DNA from: Salisapilia sapeloensis
Taxonomy: Eukaryota; Oomycota; Peronosporomycetes; Peronosporales; Salisapiliaceae
Reading direction: 5' to 3'
DNA: 20,803 nucleotides
Assembly (NCBI GenBank): GCA_023334545.1
Contig: JAADVB010000294.1
Location: 1-20,803, forward strand
Part shown: one piece after another, positions 7,303-16,000 of the stretch
Layout of the letters: every line of letters starts with the position of its first letter
How positions within the stretch are numbered: position 1 is the stretch's first letter
Notes under the pieces: model-generated
The model's database searches: none
What the model was told of the DNA's origin: nothing
The model's input: only the letters and a program-made list of their open reading frames with translations
Program-made: the position numbers and the translations under genes

Positions 7303-9120
7303 TTACACCAACGAACTATCTCGAGACACACGACTTCTTACCGTTGATGCCCTAGTCTTCACATGCGTAGCTTCATCCTTTTCATCTACCACTTTCGTTA
7401 CCGCATCATCCCTCTTCCTATAGGCAAGCCAAAGACCAATTGCCACCACAATCGGAATAACTGCAACAGCTACAATGGAGTAGAATTTGACTGCCTCTGC
7501 TTGATCCTCCGCTTTCAACTCTGCCACACGTTTCGCTCGGCGAGTCATCTCTTCTTCGTCTATGGAAGCCACCTCCTTTTCTTCCTCCGCTGTCAGCAGT
7601 GCTCTCCCTTCAATAGAGAGTTTAATCGCATCCAGTTCTAGCTGTGGAATGTTCGTATCATTCAAACTGTCCACAGCGACTGGAGTCACTTCCCCTTGGA
7701 TCGTCAACGGTTTTAGCTGGAAACAAGTGAACATGTTGAGTCGACGCATCTTGCACTGCACTCTGTACTTGTCTAGATCATGCTTCAACGACGTTGCGTC
7801 TCCGTCTCCACCGGCAAATGTCTGCATGTACTTCACGTACCCTACTTGGTCCTTCTTTCCGGCCAACTTGGCCTGATTACGATGTACGAAGACGACGTCT
7901 CCAGCCGGATCTCGTTGCAGCATAGAGACACCGCAAAAGAATGAACTAGCTTCTTCGTAGATACCACCAAGTGCTAGTAGATGAGGAACATAGTAGAATG
8001 GAGTCGTCGTATTCAGCCAGGCTAGACGAAAGAGGTCTTTATCTCCCATGACAAGCGCCCAATCCGTTAGTAAGCGAGGCTCATGGCCGGCGTAGAACAT
8101 GAGTTTATTCAATGCACGCTGACTACGTTTACGGTTGACGAGTACTTGTCCACTCTCCTGTTCAAACATGTTGGTAAAGGGCATATCTAGCAATTGCCAC
8201 AATGCACTTTGGGAATGAACGTTAAACGGTGTACTAACTGCTGGACGCCAAAAGTCTGGCCAGAACATAGCTCCATGCTTTTGGAATTCAGGACTGTCGA
8301 AGAGGTAGGTCGGGTCTTTCACTGGCAAGTTATCACAATCGAGTAGTAAGACGTTTTCAAACCTGCTATGATAGAGTGCATACGGTTTCGTAAGAAAGTC
8401 TTTCGCGAGTGGATCCTCAATGGTCCGTACGAAAGCATTGTGCTTGGTCGTGAGTTCAACGAGAATCGAATGAGACGCTTTCATTTCGGTCGGATCGATC
8501 CAGATTTCCACTGGTAGCGTACAACCAAGCTGTCGAAGCAGACGTACGATTGCATATAGCCCTGCGACGACTTTTGGATAAACGACGATCGTAATACCTC
8601 GATCCCACTGTCCGTCCGTCGGTAGTGCCAACGGCTCCTTGTGTGTATACTCTGCTGCTATGATACTAAAGTCTGTGAAATGCCTAGCTCCATTACATGT
8701 GACGATCCCATCCACTTTCCACCACCGCCATGTCTTGCACGTCGAGAGCATCACGTGCATAACCTCACCGGACGTCCGGTTCCGGATTTCGCAATACCCA
8801 CTGACCCGTGTCAATGACTCGTCACAGCCGCGGTCTCGACTATGATCTCTCGGTCCATGCGGATCACATCCATGAGTTGCCCGCCATCCGAGACACTCGA
8901 ACTCGTCATCTTTCCACAACTCAGTCGTTCTGTCCCCTGTCAAGTCGGCATAATCGAGATAAGGTTGATCATATAACATCTCCTTTGGTTTCCACCCGTC
9001 AATCAAGCGATATATGATCATAGAGATGATAGCAGTAACTAGAACTGCGAAAAGCAACGGAGACCGAAGCCATACTCGCTTGATACATCTACCGATACGT
9101 TCCATCACGACGTTATGCAT
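7303..9120 (-). CDS. Membrane-anchored glycosyltransferase, GT71/MNN1-like (alpha-mannosyltransferase)
   Basis: 605 residues. A short basic N-terminus is followed by a hydrophobic anchor at about 20-40 (PLLFAVLVTAIISMIIY), giving type II Golgi topology. The lumenal part has a Cys-rich stem (about 76-145) and a catalytic region at about 174-430. Its landmarks are RGITIVVYPKVVAGLYAIV, VEIWIDPTE, the metal-binding DxD in LLLDCDNLPVKDP (Asp261 and Asp263), and FWPDFWRP. These match the fungal MNN1-type putative mannosyltransferase family, which adds alpha-linked mannose to glycans. Unusually, a second hydrophobic segment lies near the C-terminus (about 547-567, IVAVAVIPIVVAIGLWLAY), followed by a basic/Ser tail RASTVRSRVSRDSSLV. 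The first ATG is used; Met6 is an alternative. Only 90 bp separate this start from that of the rightward neighbour. The exact sugar and acceptor cannot be told. Confidence 0.85.
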   Translation of the reverse strand: MHNVVMERIGRCIKRVWLRSPLLFAVLVTAIISMIIYRLIDGWKPKEMLYDQPYLDYADLTGDRTTELWKDDEFECLGWRATHGCDPHGPRDHSRDRGCDESLTRVSGYCEIRNRTSGEVMHVMLSTCKTWRWWKVDGIVTCNGARHFTDFSIIAAEYTHKEPLALPTDGQWDRGITIVVYPKVVAGLYAIVRLLRQLGCTLPVEIWIDPTEMKASHSILVELTTKHNAFVRTIEDPLAKDFLTKPYALYHSRFENVLLLDCDNLPVKDPTYLFDSPEFQKHGAMFWPDFWRPAVSTPFNVHSQSALWQLLDMPFTNMFEQESGQVLVNRKRSQRALNKLMFYAGHEPRLLTDWALVMGDKDLFRLAWLNTTTPFYYVPHLLALGGIYEEASSFFCGVSMLQRDPAGDVVFVHRNQAKLAGKKDQVGYVKYMQTFAGGDGDATSLKHDLDKYRVQCKMRRLNMFTCFQLKPLTIQGEVTPVAVDSLNDTNIPQLELDAIKLSIEGRALLTAEEEKEVASIDEEEMTRRAKRVAELKAEDQAEAVKFYSIVAVAVIPIVVAIGLWLAYRKRDDAVTKVVDEKDEATHVKTRASTVRSRVSRDSSLV

Positions 9121-9210
9121 GTATTATGTCCTAGAGGTACGTAATGCTCGTCTCGACTGTTGTATTAATTTTAAGAGGGTCAAATAAGACCACTCGATCA
9201 TAACCACAAG
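9121..9210. promoter_or_regulatory. 90-bp spacer between divergent start codons (shared promoter)
   Basis: The mannosyltransferase gene starts leftward at 9120 and the mitochondrial-protein gene rightward at 9211. Both 5' UTRs and both core promoters must fit here or reach into the neighbouring coding sequence. An AT-rich patch (TTGTATTAATTTTAAGAGGG) sits in the middle at about 9161-9180. I found no clear Inr/FPR match. Confidence 0.5.
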
Positions 9211-10248
9211 ATGCTTGCGTGGAGACGAGTACTCGTGCGTCGTGGCGCTGCGTCTGCGAAGACGTTGCGTCTACGAGTTAAGCCTACGCAGCCAAACCTA
9301 CTTTTGCAACGCACTAGTGGAAGTCGATTTTTCTCTGACATCGAGAATAACGAGAATGAAAATGACGAGAGCCAGGAAGCATCTCGCTTCTTGCGTCTAG
9401 CTGAAGAGGAGGAGGAAGGAGAAGAAGGTGAGGAAGAAGAGGAAGAGGAGGACCGTGGAGACTTTGGTCTGGATGAAGACGAAGAGGACATTAACGCCGG
9501 TGGATACGAACCGGATGACCAGTTGGAAGAGTTCATGTACGAATTGTACTTGGAAGATCCAGTCACGTGGTCTCCATTCAACTTAGCTGCTGTCTCCGGT
9601 CTGACGAAACCTCGTATCGAAGCTATGCTGTACCTCAAGGCGGAGGAACATGGCTTGACGCTAGAAGAGCTTCGTGCGCAGGCGAAGGAAGCCAAGACTG
9701 CTAGTGAAAAGCGATCGAAGGAAGTGCAGGATAAGTTAGCATTGGCATTAGCGCAGGGTAACGAGCAGGAGGTGAAGCGTTTAGAGAAGAAGCAGTCGGA
9801 GACGTTTGAACAAGTCGCGACGAACAATGTTGTGGATGAACTGACGCCGGAAGAAGTGGAACGAGTGAAGGGAAAAGTGGATGAGGGCTACCGGAATCCA
9901 GAGTTCTTCTTCCTCAACGACAACTTTGACGGGTACCCACCCATGACACGCCGATTGCACAAGCGTGGTTCGACCGATAAGCTGCAACAGGCAGAAGCGC
10001 AGCAATTGCAGCGTTTGGCGAAAGAAAAGAGTAAGAAAGTAAGCGCAGACGGATCGGTCCCGGAGCTTCCGTCGTTTGCCATGCCGTCCGACAAGCAGCG
10101 TCGGTGGAAGACTGCCGTGCGAGACATTACGCACCACAAGGCGCCGATGCTCATTCGAGACGAAAGTCGCGTGCTCCGCCTCGCGCATGAAGACGAGACC
10201 GTGTCGAGGTCGTGGGTCCAGCGACCGCCCTACTTCAACGGCATTTAA
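9211..10248 (+). CDS. Probable mitochondrial protein with poly-Glu tract (possibly mitoribosome-associated)
   Basis: 345 residues. The N-terminus (1-40) has many Arg/Lys and no acidic residue (MLAWRRVLVRRGAASAKTLR), a typical mitochondrial presequence that ends near SRFFSD. Next comes a very acidic segment (about 65-96) dominated by Glu. A conserved-looking block at about 108-150 (EEFMYELYLEDPVTWSPFNL, then SGLTKPRIEAMLYLK) looks like a short helical domain. A charged coiled-coil (150-200) follows, then an Arg/Lys-rich C-terminal half ending VQRPPYFNGI. The TWSPFNLAAVSGLTKPRIEAMLYLK block distantly recalls the 'eukaryotic mitochondrial regulator' family (Bot1/mS45, small mitoribosomal subunit), but I cannot confirm that by eye. 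Mitochondrial import is well supported; the molecular role is open. It is divergent from the mannosyltransferase and convergent with the KA1-like gene, with 82 bp between stops. Confidence 0.8.
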   Translation: MLAWRRVLVRRGAASAKTLRLRVKPTQPNLLLQRTSGSRFFSDIENNENENDESQEASRFLRLAEEEEEGEEGEEEEEEEDRGDFGLDEDEEDINAGGYEPDDQLEEFMYELYLEDPVTWSPFNLAAVSGLTKPRIEAMLYLKAEEHGLTLEELRAQAKEAKTASEKRSKEVQDKLALALAQGNEQEVKRLEKKQSETFEQVATNNVVDELTPEEVERVKGKVDEGYRNPEFFFLNDNFDGYPPMTRRLHKRGSTDKLQQAEAQQLQRLAKEKSKKVSADGSVPELPSFAMPSDKQRRWKTAVRDITHHKAPMLIRDESRVLRLAHEDETVSRSWVQRPPYFNGI

Positions 10249-10330
10249 TCAATACAAACAAGAGGTTAATGTCGAATTACTTGAGTTGGTTATGGTACGA
10301 CGTAGTCTACATAAGTTACGTCCACTTCTT

Positions 10331-11377
10331 TCACTTTAACTGAGACAAGAGGAGCTGTGTGAAGTGGTTCTTGTCATGAGCACACTGCTCGACGGCATGT
10401 CGGATGGAAGGTTGGGAAGAGACAGCTTCATGTTCGAATTGAATGAGTGTGAAGAGACCGAGGCGACGGAATTCACATTCGGCATCCAAGAGACGAACGA
10501 TGGCTTTCACGAGTTTCTCGTTTGACAAGAGCTTCTGGCGGTTGTTCGGATGTCGAGAAAAGTTTTTTAAGTCGCGTGCAGCCTGGAAAGCAATATCATC
10601 ATCCCATTCGATGAAAATGTCTCCAATTGTCTCCTGAAGCTTTTCATCATCCACTTCGAAAAAAGTGTCGTCTAGAGACTGATTCGCATCGTAAAACGCG
10701 TCGAGAGTAGACGTTTTACTCATGAAACGCTTCAACGTGTCATCGGACGCATCCACGTCAGCACATTTCATCTGAATGTGATCACATAGTTGGAGGAACA
10801 TGGTTTCATCGACCACGAATCCGTTCGGGTAAAAGTCCACGACGTACTGGTTATCGTCGACGGCTTGAGAGACCTCGACTCGCATCTGGACTACTTCTCC
10901 GACACATAGAAACTCCATTTCCGCGTCCCACTTGCTCTCTTTCGTCACTCGGACGTCCATCGTAGACAAGGCTCCTTTAATAGCCGTCAAAATGTCTTCT
11001 GGACTAGCGTTACTATAAAAGCGCGGATTCACTTTCATGTAGCCCGGGTCGGACGTTTCAAAGAGCATGCCGTGGTCATTCTCAAAGCGAGAGAATGGAG
11101 ACAAAGGGGACTGATATGGTAGTTCTAAGTCTTTCTTGCTGTTTGGAAAGACTGATGCGTCGTCGTCGATACTGTCTGCGTTCAATTGGAACCCATCCAC
11201 AGGCGCCGCGACTCGACGGAATCGCACTGTCGGCGACGGCATGTCGTCCATAGTAGTAGCATGTTCGTCGCTAAAGGGATCTGTGAGGCCTTGCGAGTCA
11301 AAGAGCGAGTCTTGCTCTTCATCCGAGTATTGCCAAGAGGCAAATACTGGATAGTCGTTCGTAGCTTTATTGTTCAT
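10331..11377 (-). CDS. Orphan protein with KA1-like and ARM-like regions, function unknown
   Basis: 348 residues. The first 110 are acidic and low in predicted order, with many Asp/Ser and an SPLSPFSRFE-type stretch that could be phosphorylated. Residues about 112-190 (VNPRFYSNASPEDILTAIKG, MDVRVTKESKWDAEMEFLCV, VVQMRVEVSQ, YVVDFYPNGF) follow the alpha-beta order of a KA1 domain. That fold ends many AMPK/MARK-type kinases and binds acidic lipids. No kinase domain is present. Residues about 250-345 (DIFIEWDDDIAFQAARDLKN, RQKLLSNEKLVKAIVRLLDA, CEFRRLGLFTLIQFEHEAVS) look like two or three armadillo-type helical repeats. The start is the first ATG in the frame and lies just downstream of an Inr-like site. 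Coding potential is strong. The domain calls are by resemblance only. Confidence 0.78.
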   Translation of the reverse strand: MNNKATNDYPVFASWQYSDEEQDSLFDSQGLTDPFSDEHATTMDDMPSPTVRFRRVAAPVDGFQLNADSIDDDASVFPNSKKDLELPYQSPLSPFSRFENDHGMLFETSDPGYMKVNPRFYSNASPEDILTAIKGALSTMDVRVTKESKWDAEMEFLCVGEVVQMRVEVSQAVDDNQYVVDFYPNGFVVDETMFLQLCDHIQMKCADVDASDDTLKRFMSKTSTLDAFYDANQSLDDTFFEVDDEKLQETIGDIFIEWDDDIAFQAARDLKNFSRHPNNRQKLLSNEKLVKAIVRLLDAECEFRRLGLFTLIQFEHEAVSSQPSIRHAVEQCAHDKNHFTQLLLSQLK

Positions 11378-11380
11378 CGT

Positions 11381-11397
11381 CGTTTTGAGAAATGAGT
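11381..11397 (-). promoter_or_regulatory. Inr/FPR-like core promoter site of the KA1-like gene
   Basis: On the minus strand this reads ACTCATTTCTCAAAACG. It matches 12 of the first 13 positions of the oomycete start-site consensus GCTCATTYYNCAWTTT as I recall it. It would put the transcription start within about 20 bp of the ATG. A second similar site, TTCTCATTCTTACGGTTTGC, lies at 11462-11481, about 100 bp upstream of the ATG. Either could be the true start. Confidence 0.45.
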
Positions 11398-11683
11398 TCG
11401 AGGAGCAAGGACGAGGTAAGAAAAAGAATTTCGTGAGTGCTGGTCCATAGTCAAATCAAGAGCAAACCGTAAGAATGAGAAAAGAACTGCGAGTGTGAGT
11501 GAAGGTCGTCTCGTTCAACCACAAATGTCGAGTAAATCATGCGAAATATTCCAGTAAATCAGTGGAAATATCCAGTTCCAGCTGGACTCGATACAATTTT
11601 TAACTTGAATAAGTATTCATCTATTTTACTAAATCGTCGACAACTTGTTCTTAAATCTTTGTCGACAATCCGCAGACAACCAA
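11398..11683. other. Intergenic region between two leftward genes
   Basis: About 290 bp. The right part is AT-rich and contains the 3' UTR of the PP2C gene. The left part is the promoter region of the KA1-like gene, including the second Inr-like site noted there. A pair of near-repeats, 'atattccagtaaatcagtgg' and 'aatatccag', lies around 11545-11575. No gene is seen. Confidence 0.5.
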
Positions 11684-13090
11684 CTACTTGAGCCATACGA
11701 CGACGACGCTGACGTTATCAAGAGAACCTCGAAACAGTGCTTCCTGTACCAAGTAGTCTGCAATCTGGTCTTTGCGTCGAGCTCGAGCTGCTTGAATGAC
11801 AGACCGATCGCTGTCGTATTGCTGACTCCACTCAAAGATCGGTACGCGAGTATTCGTGTGACCGCCACTGCGCCAAGATTCTCGACCACCGACTTCACCA
11901 CGCAGGACTTCACGTACAAATTGGACAGCCTCTTGACTCGTGAAGACATCCCACAGCCCATCTGATGCCACGACGATAAACTCATCCTGTCCAAGTTTCC
12001 GATCAAAGATCTGGACATCGACGTCGCCAGAAACGTATGGCCGGAGATCACGGTCGCCGATGGCTCTCGCAATCGCCAAGTCACCATTCACCCGGTATGC
12101 GCCATACGGTTCGATCGGATAGCCCTTGGCGTCCGTATATCCACACCAGAACACTTTTCCCCCAAGTGCTTCGATACGAGATTGTTCGACCGGATCGTTC
12201 GGTTTATGATCGTGCGTAAGTTCAATGACTCGACCGCTACGACAAAGTACAGCTCGACTATCTCCTACATTAAAGCTATAGATCGTGTCTTTATCCACCA
12301 TAACACCGACCGCAGTGGACCCTTGATGGCACCACTCATCTCGCTTCATGATCATCTTGTCCACTTTTTCCAAGCTTTCCGTTAGACAATTCGTTACTCG
12401 CTCGCGTCTCTTCTTCGCGTCTTCCTCGGTCGTATGATCCCACTCGGCCAGTTCTGGCTTGACAAAGCTGAAATGGTGCTCGAGTAGATACTTCGATACG
12501 CCGTCACCACCGTGTCCATCGTACACGGCTGCAAAGCGCTTGCAAGGAGACACGTAGTAAGTATCTTCCATGTAAGACCGATCACCACGCACGGCTGCTA
12601 TGCTCGTCTGTAGCGGTTTTTGACGAGGATTCGGACTCGCACTGGGCTCATTCGAACCTGTATCTCCCTTGGCTTCGGACTTTACATTCGAAACAAAGTG
12701 GTTCGTAGCGAGAGCACCACCACAGCTAACAAGGATAGCACATACACCCACCATCGGTCCCCAGGCATTCGTATCCTGCGTTCTACGTGGATCCTTCTCA
12801 GTACAAGAAGACAGTCTCCGTATCACCGGAACCTTATCTCCATTCCTCTCCATCAACATCCCACCACGTCGTTTTATACACTTATCCGACCTACTAATCC
12901 GTCCACGCGTCGGTTGCAATGGCCGCATCGACCATGCACCATGTAAAGACTGCCGCACTTGCATCCGCTCCCTCACCTGTTCAAGATCACTTCGTACCAG
13001 TATACTCCGGAACTTCAAGTCGCCGGATACGAAAAACACATCCGGATATGAAAAAAGTCTTTTTATTCCTTTCGTTGCGCTAGTAGCCAA
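11684..13090 (-). CDS. PP2C-family (PPM) Ser/Thr protein phosphatase
   Basis: 468 residues in the longest frame. The catalytic domain spans about 160-467 and has the PPM motifs in order: RGDRSYMEDTY (171-176 core), AAVYDGHGGDG (191-195), GSTAVGVMV, FNVGDSRAVL (276-280), LTHDHKPND, AIARAIGDRDLRPYV, IVVASDGLWDV (376-378) and GSLDNVSVVVV (Asp458-Asn459). All metal-binding acids expected for Mn/Mg-dependent dephosphorylation are present, so it should be active. The N-terminus is basic with a hydrophobic stretch at about 111-129 (GPMVGVCAILVSCGGALAT), suggesting mitochondrial or membrane anchoring. The start is uncertain. The first ATG (13088-13090) overlaps the end of the upstream E4 ligase gene by 28 bp. 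Met43 (12962-12964) avoids the overlap and begins a good basic presequence, MQVRQSLHGAWSMRPLQPTR. The frame from 11684 to 12964 is certain. Confidence 0.9.
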   Translation of the reverse strand: MATSATKGIKRLFSYPDVFFVSGDLKFRSILVRSDLEQVRERMQVRQSLHGAWSMRPLQPTRGRISRSDKCIKRRGGMLMERNGDKVPVIRRLSSCTEKDPRRTQDTNAWGPMVGVCAILVSCGGALATNHFVSNVKSEAKGDTGSNEPSASPNPRQKPLQTSIAAVRGDRSYMEDTYYVSPCKRFAAVYDGHGGDGVSKYLLEHHFSFVKPELAEWDHTTEEDAKKRRERVTNCLTESLEKVDKMIMKRDEWCHQGSTAVGVMVDKDTIYSFNVGDSRAVLCRSGRVIELTHDHKPNDPVEQSRIEALGGKVFWCGYTDAKGYPIEPYGAYRVNGDLAIARAIGDRDLRPYVSGDVDVQIFDRKLGQDEFIVVASDGLWDVFTSQEAVQFVREVLRGEVGGRESWRSGGHTNTRVPIFEWSQQYDSDRSVIQAARARRKDQIADYLVQEALFRGSLDNVSVVVVWLK

Positions 13091-16000
13091 GCGTCCATCC
13101 TGTCTTTCAATTCGGTATTTGACTCCAACTCCTCTGCAGTCAATGGTGCACGAGTAAATGGATCCGTCTGATCATTCAACAAGTGCTGCGTAATCGTCGC
13201 ACGATCCATCGTATACCCGCTCGTCGGTAACGTCACGGGATCTTTCATCAAGGTAAAGACAAGTGGATCTAAAAACTCTTCCGGGATCTCTCCTAATTGC
13301 TCCTCCCAATTCGTCGCATCTAAAGATGCTTGCGCGACATTCGCTATAAACGTATCAAACAAGGCAATCTCTTCAAAAGACAAGAGTTGCGTCCGCTTCA
13401 CGATCTGTCCACACTTACTAAACACTTGTCCGTCGTAATAACCATTCGCCGCGACGGCAGACACGAAGCTATCGAAGTCGGCAAAGTGGAGGAACGTCTG
13501 GACAATCTCCTGTAGCATCACTTTCGGACGGAACTTGTACTGCTCTGGATTATTCACCTTCAAGTCCACACCACGCGGACCAGCTAGTTTCACAAGGACG
13601 CTATTCAGCATCCCGACGAGACGTTCCTCGAGCTCTGGCATCGTCACGAATGGGTCCTTGATCTCGGACGTCAAGTACGACATCATGTGGATCGTTTCAT
13701 TCGCTAGTTGCAGACTCGACGTCACCGTACGTTCTTTATCCGCCAATAAACTCCGTTTCTCCTCTCTGGCACTCTCATCTAACGCATTCCAACGGCTTAC
13801 ATCCTGCATCTCTGCCTGAAGTTGCTTAATCTCTGGTAAAGCAATCAATGCATCGGTTACGAGACCATTGATATGGTTCATCAAACCATGTGCGAATCGG
13901 ACGAAACGCTGTCGATCTTCTGCAATACGATGGAAGGCTTGCTTATGTGCTTCTAGCTTCCACAAGTACTTTAATAGGCACGCGATGTTATATCGATGCT
14001 CGAGCTTTTCATAAAACCCAGTCTGTTCGACGTCGCCATACAGATACAAGAGGCATGGCGCCAAGTGTTGCTGAGCTAATGGACTCCTGACGAGAAGTTC
14101 CGTGCCTAGAGGAGCTGCTGCGGTCTCTCGTTCTTCCGCTTCTTCTGATGGAAGGAAGATGTGGAAGAGGACTTCACTCATCTTGGCACGTAGATGTGGA
14201 CTACGGACGTACTCGGGACTGGATAGGAAGACCAGGAGCATGTTTAGCAAGTCGTCTAGAGGGAATGCATGCAGAGCCTTGGGTTCTAAACGTGATACGA
14301 AGATGAGGATGCTACAGACATCCTCTACCAAGTGCTCTGGAAGGAACTTGAGTGCTTGATTCGACTCCAAGTCGGGAGGAGACAGAGGAAGCGTTAGTGC
14401 TGTGGTAGATGCTACGCTTTCATTGCGACAGATGGACGTCACGACACGAGCGGATAAAAAGACAAAGCGGAGGAGATCGTGGATGAGATCTGGGTGGAGT
14501 AACTCGGCATCCATCACCATCTTGGTGCTTGCCATGGACTCAAACTGCGCCCGCACACGTGGATCGGCCTGATCTCCCATGCGGTTCTGGAGGTAGGACA
14601 AGTGACGCAGGAGACGCATGTACTGTCGAATGACGACGACTGGACCTAGATGCACTGCTCGTGCCGTCAAAAAGAAGCAACGAGTGATAAAGTTAAAATC
14701 TCGTGCTTCCGAACGAGCAGAATCGGATGCGTCTACTACCAATCGCGTCGTGTCGTCTGGGAAAACACTATTGTTCGCTGCTAAGAACTGAGTATCGATC
14801 AACCCTTGCTTCTTCGAGTCTGGCGCTAGGAACGGACCACAAAGACGTAGCAAGACCATGGTTACATTCAGCATCGTCCCATTCGTACTCGTGATGGCAT
14901 TGTTCGGGTTCTCCTTCGTGCGCTCGACGTTCACGCGACACGCCTGCTCCATCCATTGGAGCGTCTGCTCTCGCGCGTCTCCTCCAGCCTTCAACAAGAG
15001 CTTCACGACGTCTGTGCATGCGTTCTGAAGACTCGTTAGCTTCGTGCGAATGGATGTAATCGACCCGTTCACGTCCTTTCGCGTCCGCTTCGTGATGTTT
15101 TGGAACATTTGCTTCACTTGCGGATCATCAGCCGTGCTGAAGCGATGGAGAATACCTAATGCCGTTGCGTCCTGTAGCCTACGTCCAGTCTCTGGGGCAC
15201 CAGGCGTGAGTAAAAAGCCTGGTAGAGAGGCAAATATCTGTGCAAGCGACTTGATACGGCATAATAATGAAATAGCAGCAGCGTTCTGGTAAAAGTTGGC
15301 AAAGATCGACGGCGGGTTGATCTGGAAGAGCTCGGCCACCAATTTCTGGAAGATGGGCGTGAATACTTCCGCGACAACATCGTTCTGTTGTAGCTCCTTT
15401 GTCAATAGCTCCAGCCATTCAGGAGTTTGGGCGTTAGGAGGATTTCGAATGGACTTGTCGAGTGCATCAATGTTGATTGAACCGACTTCGAATGGGAACA
15501 TCTCCGGCTCCGTTAACGACGTCACGCTGTAGTTGACACACATCTGACGGACATTGGCGATGCATTCCTCCATCTTCTTCTTCTCGTCATCCATTAGACG
15601 CAAATGAGGCGAAGATAAAGTATGTAGCTCATCTCGGCATCGATAGAAACTGTGTTCTAAATACTCGAGGACGGAAAGAGGGTGGGAAGTGTTGCTTAGC
15701 TCCATCGGATCCATTACCACGCGCATATACAGCACTTCACTCACATTCTCCGCCGTTAATTCCGTCTGCCCTTGATCCGCAACGTTCTTTACGTAAATAT
15801 ACTCCGAGCTACTTCGTTGAGAAGCTAACGTCAATCGGAGAATACGCTCTAGCATATTATTCAACAATGAATGTGCTTTCTTCGGACTCGCACTAGTCAA
15901 TCTACTCCGTTTCGCTTGTTTCGGCTCCTCCGCCGTGTTTATAGTCGGAGGTTTCGGAGGCGTGGCCTTCACCTGCTGTGGTTTCGCTTCAGGCTCTTGT

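Noticed and set aside
9198-9827. 209-codon minus-strand ORF, Ser-rich
   Set aside because: It lies fully over the plus-strand mitochondrial-protein gene, and its Ser runs are the complement of the poly-Glu codons. The plus-strand frame has a presequence and better composition.
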